A stretch of DNA of 18,380 nucleotides from Hypholoma sublateritium FD-334 SS-4 (Eukaryota; Basidiomycota; Agaricomycetes; Agaricales; Strophariaceae): assembly GCA_000827495.1 (NCBI GenBank), contig KN817532.1, positions 109,603 to 127,982 of the forward strand, in the 5' to 3' direction. The notes beneath the pieces were generated by a model. It worked only from the letters and a program-made list of their open reading frames with translations. It had not been told where the DNA came from and did no database searches. Position numbers and translations under genes: made by a program. This document shows positions 1-9,975 of the stretch, piece by piece; positions within the stretch are counted from its first letter, which is position 1, and every line of letters begins with the position of its first letter.

Positions 1-1
1 A

Positions 2-676
2 CATAGTGATCCGAGTTTGTGGAATGTGATGTACCATCCGGGTCGAAAATGTGGTGTTCTGACGGATTTCGACTTGTCGGTCATAGCTTGGCTGAACCGC
101 GTCCCGGGAACCGACCGAACTGGCACTATACCCTTCATGGCCCTGGACCTTTTGCGCGACGCATATTGGGCAGGCAGTATCACTCGCCATTACCACCATG
201 AACTGGAATCGTTTATCTGGATCCTGCCCATTGTGTTTCTTGCCTGCGATAATGGGAAATTCAACCCAAAGACTCCATTCATCAAGGACTGGATTACATC
301 CGACCACATTACCTGTGGTGAGAAGAAATTGGCCTTTATCACTTACTATTTTTCCAAGGCTGTACCAAAAGATGCCTTCAAGGACTATGCAATGCTGATG
401 GTCGATGCCTGCATGATGGTCCAAGACCTGCTCACTGAACGCCAAAAGCAAGACTACAGAACCAGGCAGGCATCCTTTAACCCAGTCCTACCGACGTGCC
501 TGGAAGCTTGCAACCTCCCTCCTCCCGCACTTCACATCAGTCAGTCCGTAGCTATGTGGGAAGAATTCATATGTGTCTTATCAAATTCGGGTATCAACAT
601 TACTGGGTTCGAGAAGCACAGGCCTGTCTTCGCTCTTGCTGGAAACCAAGATTTATTCAAGGAAATGAACGCATGA
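2..676 (+). CDS. FunK1-type fungal protein kinase, C-terminal part (5' end outside window)
   Basis: An open frame runs from base 2 to a TGA at 674-676 (224 residues) and is cut by the window start. It opens in the kinase catalytic loop: HSDPSLWN supplies the HRD-like Asp (residue 3) and the Asn (residue 8). LTDFDLS (Asp 22) stands for the DFG motif, and GTIPFMALDLL is the APE-like activation-segment end. This order, followed by YHHELESFIW, is typical of the FunK1 family, which is expanded in basidiomycetes and whose substrates are mostly unknown. It closely resembles the last exon of the paralog at 2005-4255; the copies match almost residue for residue up to IKDWITS and then diverge, regaining similarity at the QSVAMW and KHRPVF blocks. 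By analogy with that paralog, the missing 5' part should hold three introns. The frame is intact where visible, so the gene could be functional. Family assignment is confident; biological role is not known. Confidence 0.88.
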   Translation, partial: HSDPSLWNVMYHPGRKCGVLTDFDLSVIAWLNRVPGTDRTGTIPFMALDLLRDAYWAGSITRHYHHELESFIWILPIVFLACDNGKFNPKTPFIKDWITSDHITCGEKKLAFITYYFSKAVPKDAFKDYAMLMVDACMMVQDLLTERQKQDYRTRQASFNPVLPTCLEACNLPPPALHISQSVAMWEEFICVLSNSGINITGFEKHRPVFALAGNQDLFKEMNA

Positions 677-2004
677 ATCTTTCCCGAAAGTGCGTTCTCC
701 GAGTGTGCTATGATGCTCTCTCAACTGTGCACCGTCGGCTCAGCGTCAAACATCTGTTACCCGGTGTATTTATTATCTCGTGGCTCACAAGTCAGATATA
801 CCCACTACGTCCTTGCACTGTGTATCAGATCTAAGGACATTAATCTTGTAAATTTTGTGTCAATATCTCTGCTACATAAAAATACTGATGTGAACGCGAT
901 ATGTAAGTGTTTCCCCAACGACGGCTCTTCAATTGCAATTTCGAGGAAATAATCTGGCGATGTGCAGAACGAGCGCCGGTATGATAATGCATGAATAGGC
1001 ATGAATGTACGACTGGCGGTCTGACTGGCGGCAACCAGACAACCAGCCATCTGAGTCTCCGCCGACGCACAGTGCACACGTCGCGCATTCCGTGCAATTT
1101 CACCAAAATACGCCGCTCTTTGGTCTGATTCTCCACAGCGCAAAATCCTGGACAAGGTTTATTCGGTTGATCAACATCTGCTACAGCATGCACCGCGGCT
1201 GTCCGCCATGGCGCGCAGGTGAAATGCGGGCTCGTCCGCGTCGGCGACATCTCGGCGACGGCCAGCTCCCGCGCGGCCTGCTCCTGCGACGCCTCGCCGC
1301 GCCCCGTGAGACGCTCTCCTTGTACATGTAGCACCCGAACGCTGCCTCCTCGAACTACATTGTCGACACGCCTGAGCCGCGCACGCTCCTCCAGAGCATC
1401 TTCAGCTTTGCCACCGGCGCCCCGCCGGCACCGCTTCATGGGCGTCACGCACTCGGTATACATCTTCCCGTACTGCCCAGCATACTGTACTTCTTGAGGT
1501 ACTGTGCACGCCGGGAAGCAGGACTCGGGCGGCGTGCATGCGGAGCACTCCGTGCGCTGGCAGTGCACGTATCCCACCGTAAGCGGCTGCCCACCTATGT
1601 CTGTGCGGTGCGTGCGCTCGAACGTCTCGTTGCCACTTCCCGCCACAGCGCTTACGACCACCCCGTTTGCGACCGTCACTAGCGCGCTGCGCTGCCGCCC
1701 CCCCGCGCGCAAGGGTACCAAATCTTCCTACAATTGCCCTGATGCTGGCCTGCGTACGGCAATTCAACGCGGAGTCCAAAGCGCGCCCCCACTCCACTGC
1801 AGCCCCTTTTCACGCTACACCACCATCATATTCTACAAATCCTCCAACAGGCTACCGAAAGGCTAGCCGCCTTTCGCAAACCTTTCGCGACTCAGTTGCA
1901 CCGCCGTTTCTAACCGTGAGAACTATATTGATCTGTTCGCACGTGCGACAACGCGTTCTGGTACTTGGATTGTCACGATTTGCCTTCCTTTTACTCCTTC
2001 CTCC
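677..2004. other. Interval between tandem FunK1 genes
   Basis: There is no intact recognisable gene here. The part from 677 to about 1180 is of ordinary composition and looks like 3' UTR and spacer. From about 1180 to 1720 the sequence is markedly GC-rich and contains the minus-strand cysteine-rich frame listed separately. From about 1860 to 2004 it turns pyrimidine-rich (cttccttttactccttcctcc just before 2005), as expected for the upstream region of the next FunK1 gene. Confidence 0.5.
1432..1700 (-). pseudogene. Cysteine-rich GC-rich reading frame, unknown; possible exon or gene relic
   Basis: On the minus strand about 85 codons read as plausible protein, with third positions strongly biased to G or C. 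They start near LVTVANGVVVSAV, pass through HCQRTECSACTPPESC and FPACTVP, and end near YTECVTPMK. Seven cysteines fall within about 45 residues, which would suit an extracellular or lumenal domain. The frame stays open further downstream (to about 840), but the residues there become Arg-rich and look non-coding. I see no start codon with a signal peptide and no clean splice pattern that would make a gene. I do not recognise the family. It could be one exon of a broken gene, a captured fragment, or a chance frame in GC-rich DNA. Confidence 0.3.
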
Positions 2005-4255
2005 ATGTCCTTATGTCCGGATTTGACAATGCCAGCATCCAGTGGACATATTCCTCCTGTACGAAGCATACACCAATTATCGAAAAACCAGTACGTCGGG
2101 ACCCGTCAACTGCTTCCGAAAGTGGCAGTGGTTCAATCTAAAAAGCATGGCCCCTACAGAACGCAGGTGCGAAACGAGTGGCACGTAGACGAAGATGTTT
2201 TCAAAATCTTGGAGCGAGCTCCAAAAATTAACTTCGATGAATTTATAATACTGTTCTTATCCCGTAACGACACGATTGCAAGTCAAGCCTCGAGGACATC
2301 CCAGGAGAAGGAAGCACCGGTCGCAGGAGACGTTTGTTCTGGTGAAATTCTGCAAGACTGTCTTGACAAATTCCTGGATATTTCAAACGATGAGGCAATC
2401 CGAGAAGCGCTTGTATCATTGTGAGATTCTGGTTGCCTTAATCTGCACCTTCTGACATGGACTACTTATTCATAGCTCACACTCAATTGAATGCAACAGC
2501 TCAGAGTCAATTCAACGTAAGGCCTATGAGACCCTCTATAATCGCTCTCTAGACGTACTGGCTCTGAGAGGACTTGTGCGACACAAGGAAGCTCATCAGG
2601 GTGATCTTCATCTCAGTTGCGCAAGTGTATGCCCACGTTCGATTTCAAAGCGTCGCTCTGAAGACCTCGACCACGCCGCACACGCTTCCACCAAGAAGGC
2701 TCGCCCAGCCTTTGCTCGCGTACCATTAACTGACGATGAAAGGACTGGCATAAGTTTGGAAAGCGACCAAGTGCTGAGCACCGAAACACAAGCCCAGGTG
2801 GCAGCCTACGATCCACTGAATATGCGCTCAACTCGCGGTCCGCGTATAGGGGATGCTGTCAACATACTTATTGTTGGTATGCATTTGCTTTTTCTTTCAA
2901 AGAAAATTATTTCACTTCAATCTGCGCACAGGTGGCACCCTACGTCTTTGGGTTTATGACCGTCAGGAAACCATCCAGTCGGATGGTATTAGCATAACAG
3001 CAGATTTTCCTCGCTTCCTCGTACTTCTACTCACTATTCACCGCTGCAGCGTGCAAGACTACGCCATACCGTGGGCCAATGCGGAAGCTCATGATATTGA
3101 CACCAGCCAATATAATGGCCGTGACGTCAAGAAGGTGCTATGTCCACCTGTTGAATACGTGCCTAAGTTTCCTCGACGCAATTTCGACAACATAATACTG
3201 GAAGGACCTTTGTTTGTTGGGGAAGAAGGCTATCTACCACACGGAATAGCCAGCCGGGCAGCATCTTTATTCAATGCCGTTCATGATGAGAAGACGCACG
3301 CGGTCAAAACTCCTAGCACTGAGGCTCAACGCGCCTTCCTCGACGAGCGTGAACCATCTCTGACTAAGGGACGCCGCACACTCCGATTGGTCGTGTCGGA
3401 GGGGTTGGTACCATTGACGTCGCAGACTGGGAAATCGTTCGTAGACGCTTGGCTCGACGCTGTGACTTGTACGTTTATTTTCAAAGTGTTGCCCGTGCGT
3501 AGTCATTAATGATCAAGATTTTGTTTTCAGGCCATGCCTTCCTCTGGAAACACGGCGTCGAACATAGTGATCCTAGTTTGTGGAACGTGATGTACCATCC
3601 GGTGCGCGAATGTGGTGTTTTGACGGATTTCGACTTGTCGGTTATATCTTGGCTGCCACGCGTCCCGGGATCTGATCGAACTGGTACTATTCCCTTCATG
3701 GCCCTGGATCATTTGCACGACGCATATTGGGAAGGCAACATTACTCGTCATTATCACCATGAACTCGAAGCTTTTATCTGGATGCTGCCCTTTGTCTTTC
3801 TTGCCTACGATGGTGGAAAATACGACGCGAAGACTCCGTTCATCAAGGACTGGATTACATCCAACCACATTACCTATAGAGAAATGAAGCTGGCCTTTCT
3901 CATGAGGGAACTGTGCCAGGTCGCTGTATCTTCGGTACAGAGTGGCTTTGGGCACTACAGAGAACTAATGCTCAGCGCATGTGATGTAGTCAGAATGCAG
4001 GAATGTTCGAGAAGTAAACTGGGCTTAGATCTAGCTCGACAACAAATCCGTGCAGCAGCTGGCAACCTTCATCCCCCCACACCCCATGTTGCACAGTCCG
4101 CCACTATGTGGGCCAATTTCATCTCTGCTCTGTTACAATCAGGAATCGATGTTACCACGCTTCAAAAACACAGGCCTGTTTTCGATAATGCTAAAAATCA
4201 ACAGTTGTTTAAAGAAATGAAAGCCATTCATGATTCCCTCCGTTTTTCCGCTTAA
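2005..4255 (+). CDS. FunK1-type fungal protein kinase, complete, 4 exons
   Basis: Proposed exons are 2005-2420, 2476-2876, 2932-3468 and 3531-4255, giving 692 aa. Introns are 55, 55 and 62 nt with donors GTGAGA, GTATGC and GTACGT; intron 1 has a CTGAC branch-like site. The N-terminal part (EILQDCLDKFLDISNDE) and the stretch GGTLRLWVYDRQ...PRFLVLLL match the FunK1 layout before the kinase fold. The catalytic loop HSDPSLWN (His 463, Asp 465, Asn 470) is followed by DFD (Asp 484) and GTIPFMALDHL. HRD is changed to HSD, but the catalytic Asp and Asn remain. The segment between GPLFVGEEGYLPHG and TPSTEAQRAFL looks short, and I cannot find the usual N-lobe Lys/Glu block, so catalytic activity is uncertain. 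An ATG at 2029 has a better context (A at -3) than 2005 and may be the true start. Tandem paralog of the gene at the window start and of the inverted relic downstream. Confidence 0.85.
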
Positions 4256-4943
4256 GGACGAGTTAACATCCTATGTCTGTCGCTCTGGTTATGTGTCGTG
4301 CATAATCCACATGTACTAGTAGTATATTGCTCTTGTCTATTCAGTGTCAACTGCTGTTGCGCAGTGTATCTCCTTGTCGCTCGCATATACCTATACCAAA
4401 GCCATACCATGGTCCATGACATACCTTCCGACACATTATCATCTTGATTCTTGATTGCATATTCCAACATTCTCTCGAAGATAAGTAAAGGTGAATAACG
4501 TTAGCGGCGATGACAGTAGTTCGCTCGATTTGCTGAGTTTGTATTTTTCTTCCCTGCCCTTTGAGAAACCAAGTATATACTTACCAGGATAGAAAGAAAG
4601 TATCTCCAAGATGACACTGACTGAAATACAAAGGGAAAAGATATTAAGGCTGGAACAGGGCCGGCCATAGCTGTAAGAATATATTTAAGAATAAATTTAC
4701 TGGGGCGCCCACTAACGCTAGGATGTTTGTAGAATCGCAATCTTAAGAAAATGTAACGGGTATGACGTCCTCATACAAAAGTACGTGGCGTATTACATTT
4801 TGGATATGGGTGTATTTTACTGACGAGGGAATTCCAGTGCATTGGGCAACAGCTGTTGACGCCGCACAATGGAGAGGGTTGTATGGAGCACTTATATACC
4901 CACGACATCAAGTCGCCTTTGCTTTCATCCATATGAACGAATT
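4256..4943. other. Intergenic, no gene seen
   Basis: This lies between the stop of the complete FunK1 gene and the C-terminal end of the inverted FunK1 relic, so the two face each other tail to tail. It is AT-rich with several frames interrupted by stops. No protein-like frame, RNA gene or repeat was recognised. It probably contains the 3' UTR and polyadenylation region of the FunK1 gene. Confidence 0.5.
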
Positions 4944-5723
4944 TTAATAGCTTTGAGTGGTATCGAAGACAGGCTTGTACTTTTGGAGCCCGGTGGTGTC
5001 GATGCCGATCTTGATAATACAGTGACGAATTTATCCCACATAGCTACGGACTGTCCGATATGGAGTTCCAGGTGAGAATTAAGTCTGCTTTGCGCACCAG
5101 AGTTTCCCCGGCCCCAAGAAATGTAGGCGGGATGCTGCGCGGATCTGAGCTACCGAGTCGAAGGTGATGCCCGCCAGACGACCGAAGGGGAAGAGTGCGT
5201 AGTTTATGCAATTCATTCATCGCGCTGTTGCAGAGCATTGCATAAGGCTGATATCGCGCCGCCTCTGTCTTGATATTGTGGACTGACGCTGCGCTACGGA
5301 TGAAGCATATTAGAGGCGGAAAGATTTGGACTAAGGTGTATGGATTCAAAACTTACAGCGCTCCTAGCAGGTTCTGAATATGCTGGTCGTTGGAAATACC
5401 GCACACCTTCTCCAGACACTGGTGGAGAATGTCGCAGAGAATTTTGAGTTGCTAGCTCCGCGAGCAACCTTCTCTCTTCTGGGGAAGCTGGTGTTCCACC
5501 TTCACGGTTGGCATCCGCCTTGCTTTGCGTACCTTCGAGTTTATCCCATGTAGTCTGTCTCCTGTTCGTATAATCCTATGATTCTCGTCGTTGATGTAAA
5601 TTCCTTCTTGACGTCCCCACTCAAGCAGTGAGACAGAAACAGCCGGAGAAGCGCGTCGAAGTCAACTTTTATGGCTTTAATGACATCGTACGCAATGTGC
5701 GCACGGATTACTCCACGTCTGTG
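4944..5723 (-). pseudogene. Inverted FunK1 kinase relic with deleted kinase core
   Basis: Read on the minus strand, bases 5723 to about 5590 give AYDVIKAIKVDFDALLRLFL, matching DEDVFKILERAPKINFDEFI of the complete paralog. KILCDILHQCLEKVCGISND matches EILQDCLDKFLDISNDE. A 63-nt intron (5294-5356, GTAAGT...CGTAG) interrupts the codon after its second base at the same place as intron 1 of the paralog (GAL|A versus VSL|F), which is strong evidence of homology. The next exon (NIKTEAARYQPY...) runs into HIGQSVAMWDKF and, after a frameshift near 5015, IGIDTTGLQKYKPVFD, which is the FunK1 C-terminus. The catalytic loop, DFD and activation segment are absent. An in-frame stop occurs in the N-terminal part before a possible 80-nt intron. 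A further upstream exon past a 58-nt intron (5724-5781, GTGAGT...ATAG) is possible. No functional kinase can be made from it. Confidence 0.8.
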
Positions 5724-6056
5724 CTATTCAGTGGTCAGCAAGGGTCCTTTAAGCCGGTAGGTAGGGTTGCCCCATACTCACTTATTATTCGGCATTTGAG
5801 ATGCACTTCGTATAGCTGTCGAAAATCCTGAGAATTCACGATGCGAGTTTGCTGCTTGAATGTAAATGATATAGTCGGCAAGCGGGTTGAAGCACGAGGT
5901 GGTGGGGAGGTAGCCTATGTGTCAAGGCAGTCAAGAATATCGGAAGAATATTGGGCAAGGAGCAGAATCTCGCGCGGGCCGCAGCTTGACAAAATGACGG
6001 CGCCACCCGAGGCCGTCTCAACTGCAGTACGCCACCACCTTCATGCCCTCCACCTC

Positions 6057-6102
6057 ATACTATCATCGACCCACACATCGCCCGAGACCTACCTTTCGCC
6101 CG
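6057..6102 (+). repeat. Inverted repeat arm A (46 bp, partner at 6701-6746)
   Basis: This arm is the reverse complement of 6701-6746 with 44 of 46 bases matching; similarity stops sharply at both ends. The arms enclose about 600 bp of mainly AT-rich sequence. Flanking bases outside the arms do not match each other, so there is no evident target-site duplication. It may be a fragment of a once-larger inverted duplication. Confidence 0.75.
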
Positions 6103-6599
6103 ATGCGCATAGCTGCCTCAAATCTCAACTTTTTTGACTAGTTCTTCGAGAATTGAGCATATGTGAGTGTAATCAATGTGCTCCATGCATTTTTTAGCTG
6201 GAACATGTCCTCGTAGAAGAGAACGAAAAAAATCCTGCTGTCACGCCGTCTGAGAACATGCCGCATCGGAGATCAAATTTGCCGAGACTCCAAACACGTG
6301 TCGCTCACTGGCCGAAATCCAAGTCATGTCATATTGGTGCTTGAGACTACCAGTCATTCTAGTTGAAAGAGGCTCAAAAGACAAAGAAATTTTCAAAAAA
6401 GTGAGTATAGTTCTAAGAGAATAGTTCAACCCCAAGTTGACTTCAAGTATTAGTGTGTACTCTCGAGACTCGCATTTTGCTGGCATTACTAATTCAATTT
6501 TTACATTAATGTACAATACCTCCTTGTAAGTTGTTAGATTTTGGTCGTACTCTAGTTCATGAAGGTACAGATTTTACACGAACTATACACTCAAGATAA

Positions 6600-7215
6600 T
6601 TATCTGCAGCTACCTTCAGGAGCCGGGCATCTTCAGCGGCATCAACGTTACCGGGCGGTGTGAGAATAATTACCTTATCAGGATTGTGACTGATGTGTGA
6701 CGGGCGAGAGGTAGGTCGCGGGCGATGTGTGGGTCGATGATAGTATACATATCCCGCGAGTCGTCCACAACAGAAGGTGCCAACTCGATGTAGCGACGGA
6801 GAGAAAGGAACATATATGTAAGCCCACAGCGCACGTTCAAACTGAAGAGCGTTAGAAAGCCTGCCTGCGACTGAAGGGAGAGCGACGTACTCCAGCGGCC
6901 CACCAGGAACTTGAAGACGAAGTGTAACGCTTTGCTGTGAGCACTTCCGATAAATACATCACGGCCCCCGTCAATGTCCGCTCACGTCGACCGTCGCGTC
7001 GGTGGCGCCTATTATTCTACTTACCTCTTCTGCAGCTTCCGTCGATGATAGTATGCGTTCCTGATGTCTGTTTCGGTTGTCCGCTTGTTTCGCATCCTTC
7101 CCAGATTCTGCCGCCCAACCCGCTTGTTCCGTGTACTGCCTCTGCAGGTCGTGGCAGTGGCTAAGTACAGCTTTGCTTGCTCTTTACTTTGGCACAGAGT
7201 TCTCCACGAGCTCGG
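6600..7215 (-). pseudogene. Possible fragment of an unrecognised minus-strand gene
   Basis: Three pieces look protein-like on the minus strand. Around 7180-7030, HDLQRQYTEQAGWAAES and the following residues, ending ILSSTEAAEE, are polar and Glu/Gln/Lys-rich and could be helical or coiled coil. A canonical donor GTAAGT follows, and about 90 nt later an acceptor TCACAG. After it, KALHFVFKFLVGRW continues open through YIELAPSVVDDSRDMYTI and IIDPHIARDLPLARHTSV to a TAA near 6670. In another frame DKVIILTPPGNVDAAEDARL also reads well. The frames do not join cleanly and stops lie between them, so this may be a decayed gene or chance. I recognise no domain. Confidence 0.25.
6701..6746 (-). repeat. 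Inverted repeat arm B (46 bp, partner at 6057-6102)
   Basis: Arm B is the reverse complement of 6057-6102 with two mismatches. Its outer 14 bases (gtcgatgatagtat, 6733-6746) occur again in direct orientation at 7041-7054. In the minus direction both arms can be read as the peptide TIIDPHIARDLP, so the repeat may derive from a duplicated piece of coding sequence. Confidence 0.75.
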
Positions 7216-7559
7216 CAGATGGCTTCGGCTGAAGCTTCTCACCCCAAGATCTCTGCCATCGTTCGTGATGCTGGACTCTGATCGTACTCGTAGATGCATC
7301 ATACAAGTAATGCTAAAACACTGAAACGGAACGGGGACAGGCCGAGAGCATGTGAAGAGTGGTTGGCTCAATATTTTGATGTCGGGGGTGGGCTTGGGCT
7401 GAGCCTGTGCTCCTTGCGCGTCCGTGAGATTCTACATGCCTTGGAGGCAGAGGGCGGAAGCTTCGGAAGCGCCAAAGATTAGCGCGATCGATGTTTCCAT
7501 GTTGGGCGAATATTCCGTGAGACTTTGGTCAAACTTCAGTGCGATCAGAAGGCGAGGGC

Positions 7560-7922
7560 GATATTATTGAGCTGCTGCGGCCGGGAGCGTTGAACGTTGG
7601 CCGTTGCGCCGACTGGATCACAACTGGCACTTGCAGTATGTATGTATAGTTGTCCCCCGTGGGGCCTGGCCGCGGCCCAGACTGCTAACAAACAACAAAA
7701 AAAGAGGGCCAATGCTATGGTAACGGCGGCAGGACGGAGACCGACCATCGCTGGGTGCCATCAATCACCAACTGTTGTGAAGTGCCACCGAGCATAACGT
7801 CGACCTCCCTCTCTCTTCCACGCCATTCTCTTTCTTCCCTCCTCTTTTTTACCAGCTGGCCGGTACTTTCTCCACATTCTTTTTTCTTATCGCGCAGGAC
7901 GTCCTCGATACCCACACTGAGC
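7560..7922 (+). promoter_or_regulatory. noxB upstream region with pyrimidine-rich tract
   Basis: A CCAAT pentamer lies at 7709-7713, about 210 bases before the start codon. From about 7800 to 7895 the plus strand is strongly C/T-rich (runs such as cctccctctctcttcc), a common arrangement near fungal transcription starts. The reading frame of the first exon stays open upstream, but there is no in-frame ATG before 7923. No TATA box was identified with confidence. Confidence 0.4.
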
Positions 7923-9975
7923 ATGGCTAACCGCATCTCCGGCCTCGACTTCTCCGACGGCGATGGGCCGAATAAGTTCATTGAGCAGCACCCCGACCTG
8001 CAAGGAAAGGGGAATGGCGTACATCTGCAGCGCAACAAAACCGAGCGGCGCAGGCTGCAAGGCCTTCAGCGCACGCTCACCAACGTATCGACGCACTCGG
8101 GGCCCCCGCCGCCTCGCTCGGCGATGAACAAGTTTAACACCTGGATGATCAATGAGGGCGGGCGCCAGCTCTTCTTTGGCGTATGGATATTCCTCCATGT
8201 TCTCGTCGCAGTCCTTGGCTGGCTGCACTACTCCCTCAAGGACAATCTTGTCACCGCCAGGGCCACATTCGGGATCACATTCGGTACGCCACTTTCTCAA
8301 GTCATGCGCGCAGATACTGACCGTCCACAGTGATTGCCAGGAGCGCCGCGCTCGTCCTGCACGTCGATGTAATCTTCATCCTCCTCCCCGTGTGCCGTAA
8401 CTTCATCTCCATCCTCCGCCGCACACCCCTGAACGATATCATCCCCTTCGACAAGAACATCACCTTCCACAAAGCGACCGCCTGGTCCATAGTCATCGGC
8501 AGCTTCGTACACATCGCCGCGCACATGGTTAACTTCTACAAGCTCGCACTCATCGCCTCGACCACCACTGGCGGACGCGTCGTCGCCTTCCTCGGCGCCA
8601 ACTTCCTGACCGGCCCGGGAGCGACGGGCTGGATTATGACCGCCGCGCTCGGCATCATGGTGTACTTTGCACGCGAGAAACAGCGTCGCGCGCACTTCGA
8701 GCGCTTCTGGTACTCGCATCACCTGTTCATCGTGTTCTTCATCTGCTGGCAGCTGCACGGGATGTTCTGCATGATCAAGCCCGACCGCCCGCCGTACTGC
8801 TCGCCGAACACCATCGGCGTGTTCTGGCGCTACTGGCTCGTCGGCGGCGTCATCTGGATCTTCGAGCGCATCCTGCGCGAGGTCCGCTCGCGCCACGTTA
8901 CGTACATCTCCAAGGTCATCCAGCACCCGTCGAACGTGATGGAGGTGCAGATCAAGAAGGAGAAGACGACGACGCGCGCGGGGCAGTACATCTTCCTCTC
9001 GTGCCCCGAGATCTCGTACTTCCAGTGGCACCCGTTCACGCTCACGAGCGCGCCCGAGGAGGACTATATCTCCGTGCACATCCGTGTTGCAGGCGACTTC
9101 ACGACCGCGTTCGCCAAGTCACTTGGCTGCGAGTTCCCGCAGAAGGGCGAGCGCGGCGACAAGTCGAAGGGTGAGGCACCCGCCGGGGGCAAGGTCGTCG
9201 GTACACGGGCAAACCCACCGATGAACCGCACGCTACCCCGTGTGATGGTTGATGGGCCATTCGGCAGCGCCAGTGAGGATTTCCTGAACTTCGAGACCGT
9301 GCTGCTCGTCGGTGCCGGTATCGGTGTCACCCCATTCGCATCGTACGTGACCTACACAACCAGCTGTCAGACTGACTAACTAACCGCTCACGCACAGGAT
9401 CCTGAAGTCCATCTGGTACCGCATGAACAACCTGAACACCTCAAAGCCGACGCGCCTCTCCAAGGTGTACTTCACCTGGGTGATCCGTGACTACGGCACC
9501 GCAGAATGGTTCCACTCGCTGTTGCACGCGATCGAGGAGCAGGATACGCAGGGGCGCATCGAGATCAACATCTACCTCACCGCGAAGATCAAGGAGGACG
9601 AGATGAACAACATCATCGTGCAGGACGTCGGCGCGGAGAAGGACGCAATCACGTCGTTGCGCGCGCCGACGCACTTCGGGCGCCCGAACTGGGACCGCGT
9701 CTTCCCGTCGATCGTCGAGAAGCACCCCGAGACGGACGTCGGCGTGGTCAGTCCCCCCCTCACCCTGCCTAACAGCCGCCAGTGCAGTGCTGACGACCTT
9801 CCTTTCTACAGTTCTTCTGCGGCCCGCCCGTGCTCTCGAGGCAGCTTCACCAGATGTCGAACAAGTACTCGCAACCCAAGGGCACGCGGTTCTTCTTCGG
9901 AAAGGGTGCGTCATTTCTGTATCCTCAATGTGCATCGCTGACCCGCATTGCCTCCCTCTCATAGAGAACTTCTAG
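7923..9975 (+). CDS. noxB: NADPH oxidase, NoxB type (fungal Nox2)
   Basis: Exons are 7923-8283, 8331-9342, 9398-9746, 9812-9905 and 9965-9975 (608 aa). Introns are 47, 55, 65 and 59 nt. The ATG has A at -3 and G at +4. The enzyme would pass electrons from NADPH through FAD and two hemes to oxygen, forming superoxide across a membrane. The N-terminus up to about residue 75 is hydrophilic, followed by MINEGGR and about six membrane segments. Heme ligands are His167 and His181 (14 apart) and His250 and His263 (13 apart), as in gp91phox-type oxidases. FAD site: HPFTLTS (354-360). NADPH side: GPFG (429-432), GAGIGVTP (448-455) and FFCGP (575-579). The protein ends ENF. The N-terminal extension, TPLNDIIPFDKNITFHK and GQYIFLSCPE are like NoxB and unlike NoxA; no EF-hand is present. 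In other fungi NoxB works with NoxR, Rac and the tetraspanin Pls1. The gene appears intact. Confidence 0.95.

Larger units (their letters stand above)
5782..7559. other. Gene-poor interval with scattered repeats and gene fragments
   Basis: No complete gene was found. The left end may hold the first exon of the FunK1 relic (minus strand, about 5782-5830). An inverted repeat pair and a possible minus-strand gene fragment are listed separately. From about 6130 to 6600 the sequence is AT-rich and I see no coding signal in it. A minus-strand ATG at about 7500 opens a short frame (METSIALIFGASEAS) that stops after 22 codons; it could be a first exon but I could not connect it to anything. Confidence 0.45.

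Noticed and set aside
840..1721. Long minus-strand open frame of 293 codons
   Set aside because: Only about 85 codons near its start look like protein; the rest is Arg-rich and resembles antisense of GC-rich DNA. No homology recognised, so only the plausible part is listed, with low confidence.
5628..6137. Plus-strand open frames of 67 and 98 codons
   Set aside because: The first is antisense to the FunK1 relic; the second has no recognisable feature apart from covering an inverted repeat arm.
7755..7922. In-frame N-terminal extension of noxB
   Set aside because: The frame is open upstream, but the codon at 7755 is GTG, there is no ATG, and the translated part of the CT-rich leader is Ser/Pro/Leu repeat-like. 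ATG at 7923 has a good context and fits NoxB proteins.
8297..9079. Minus-strand 260-codon open frame inside noxB
   Set aside because: It is the antisense shadow of the GC-rich noxB exon 2; composition is dominated by Asp, Arg, Val and Glu as expected for such shadows.
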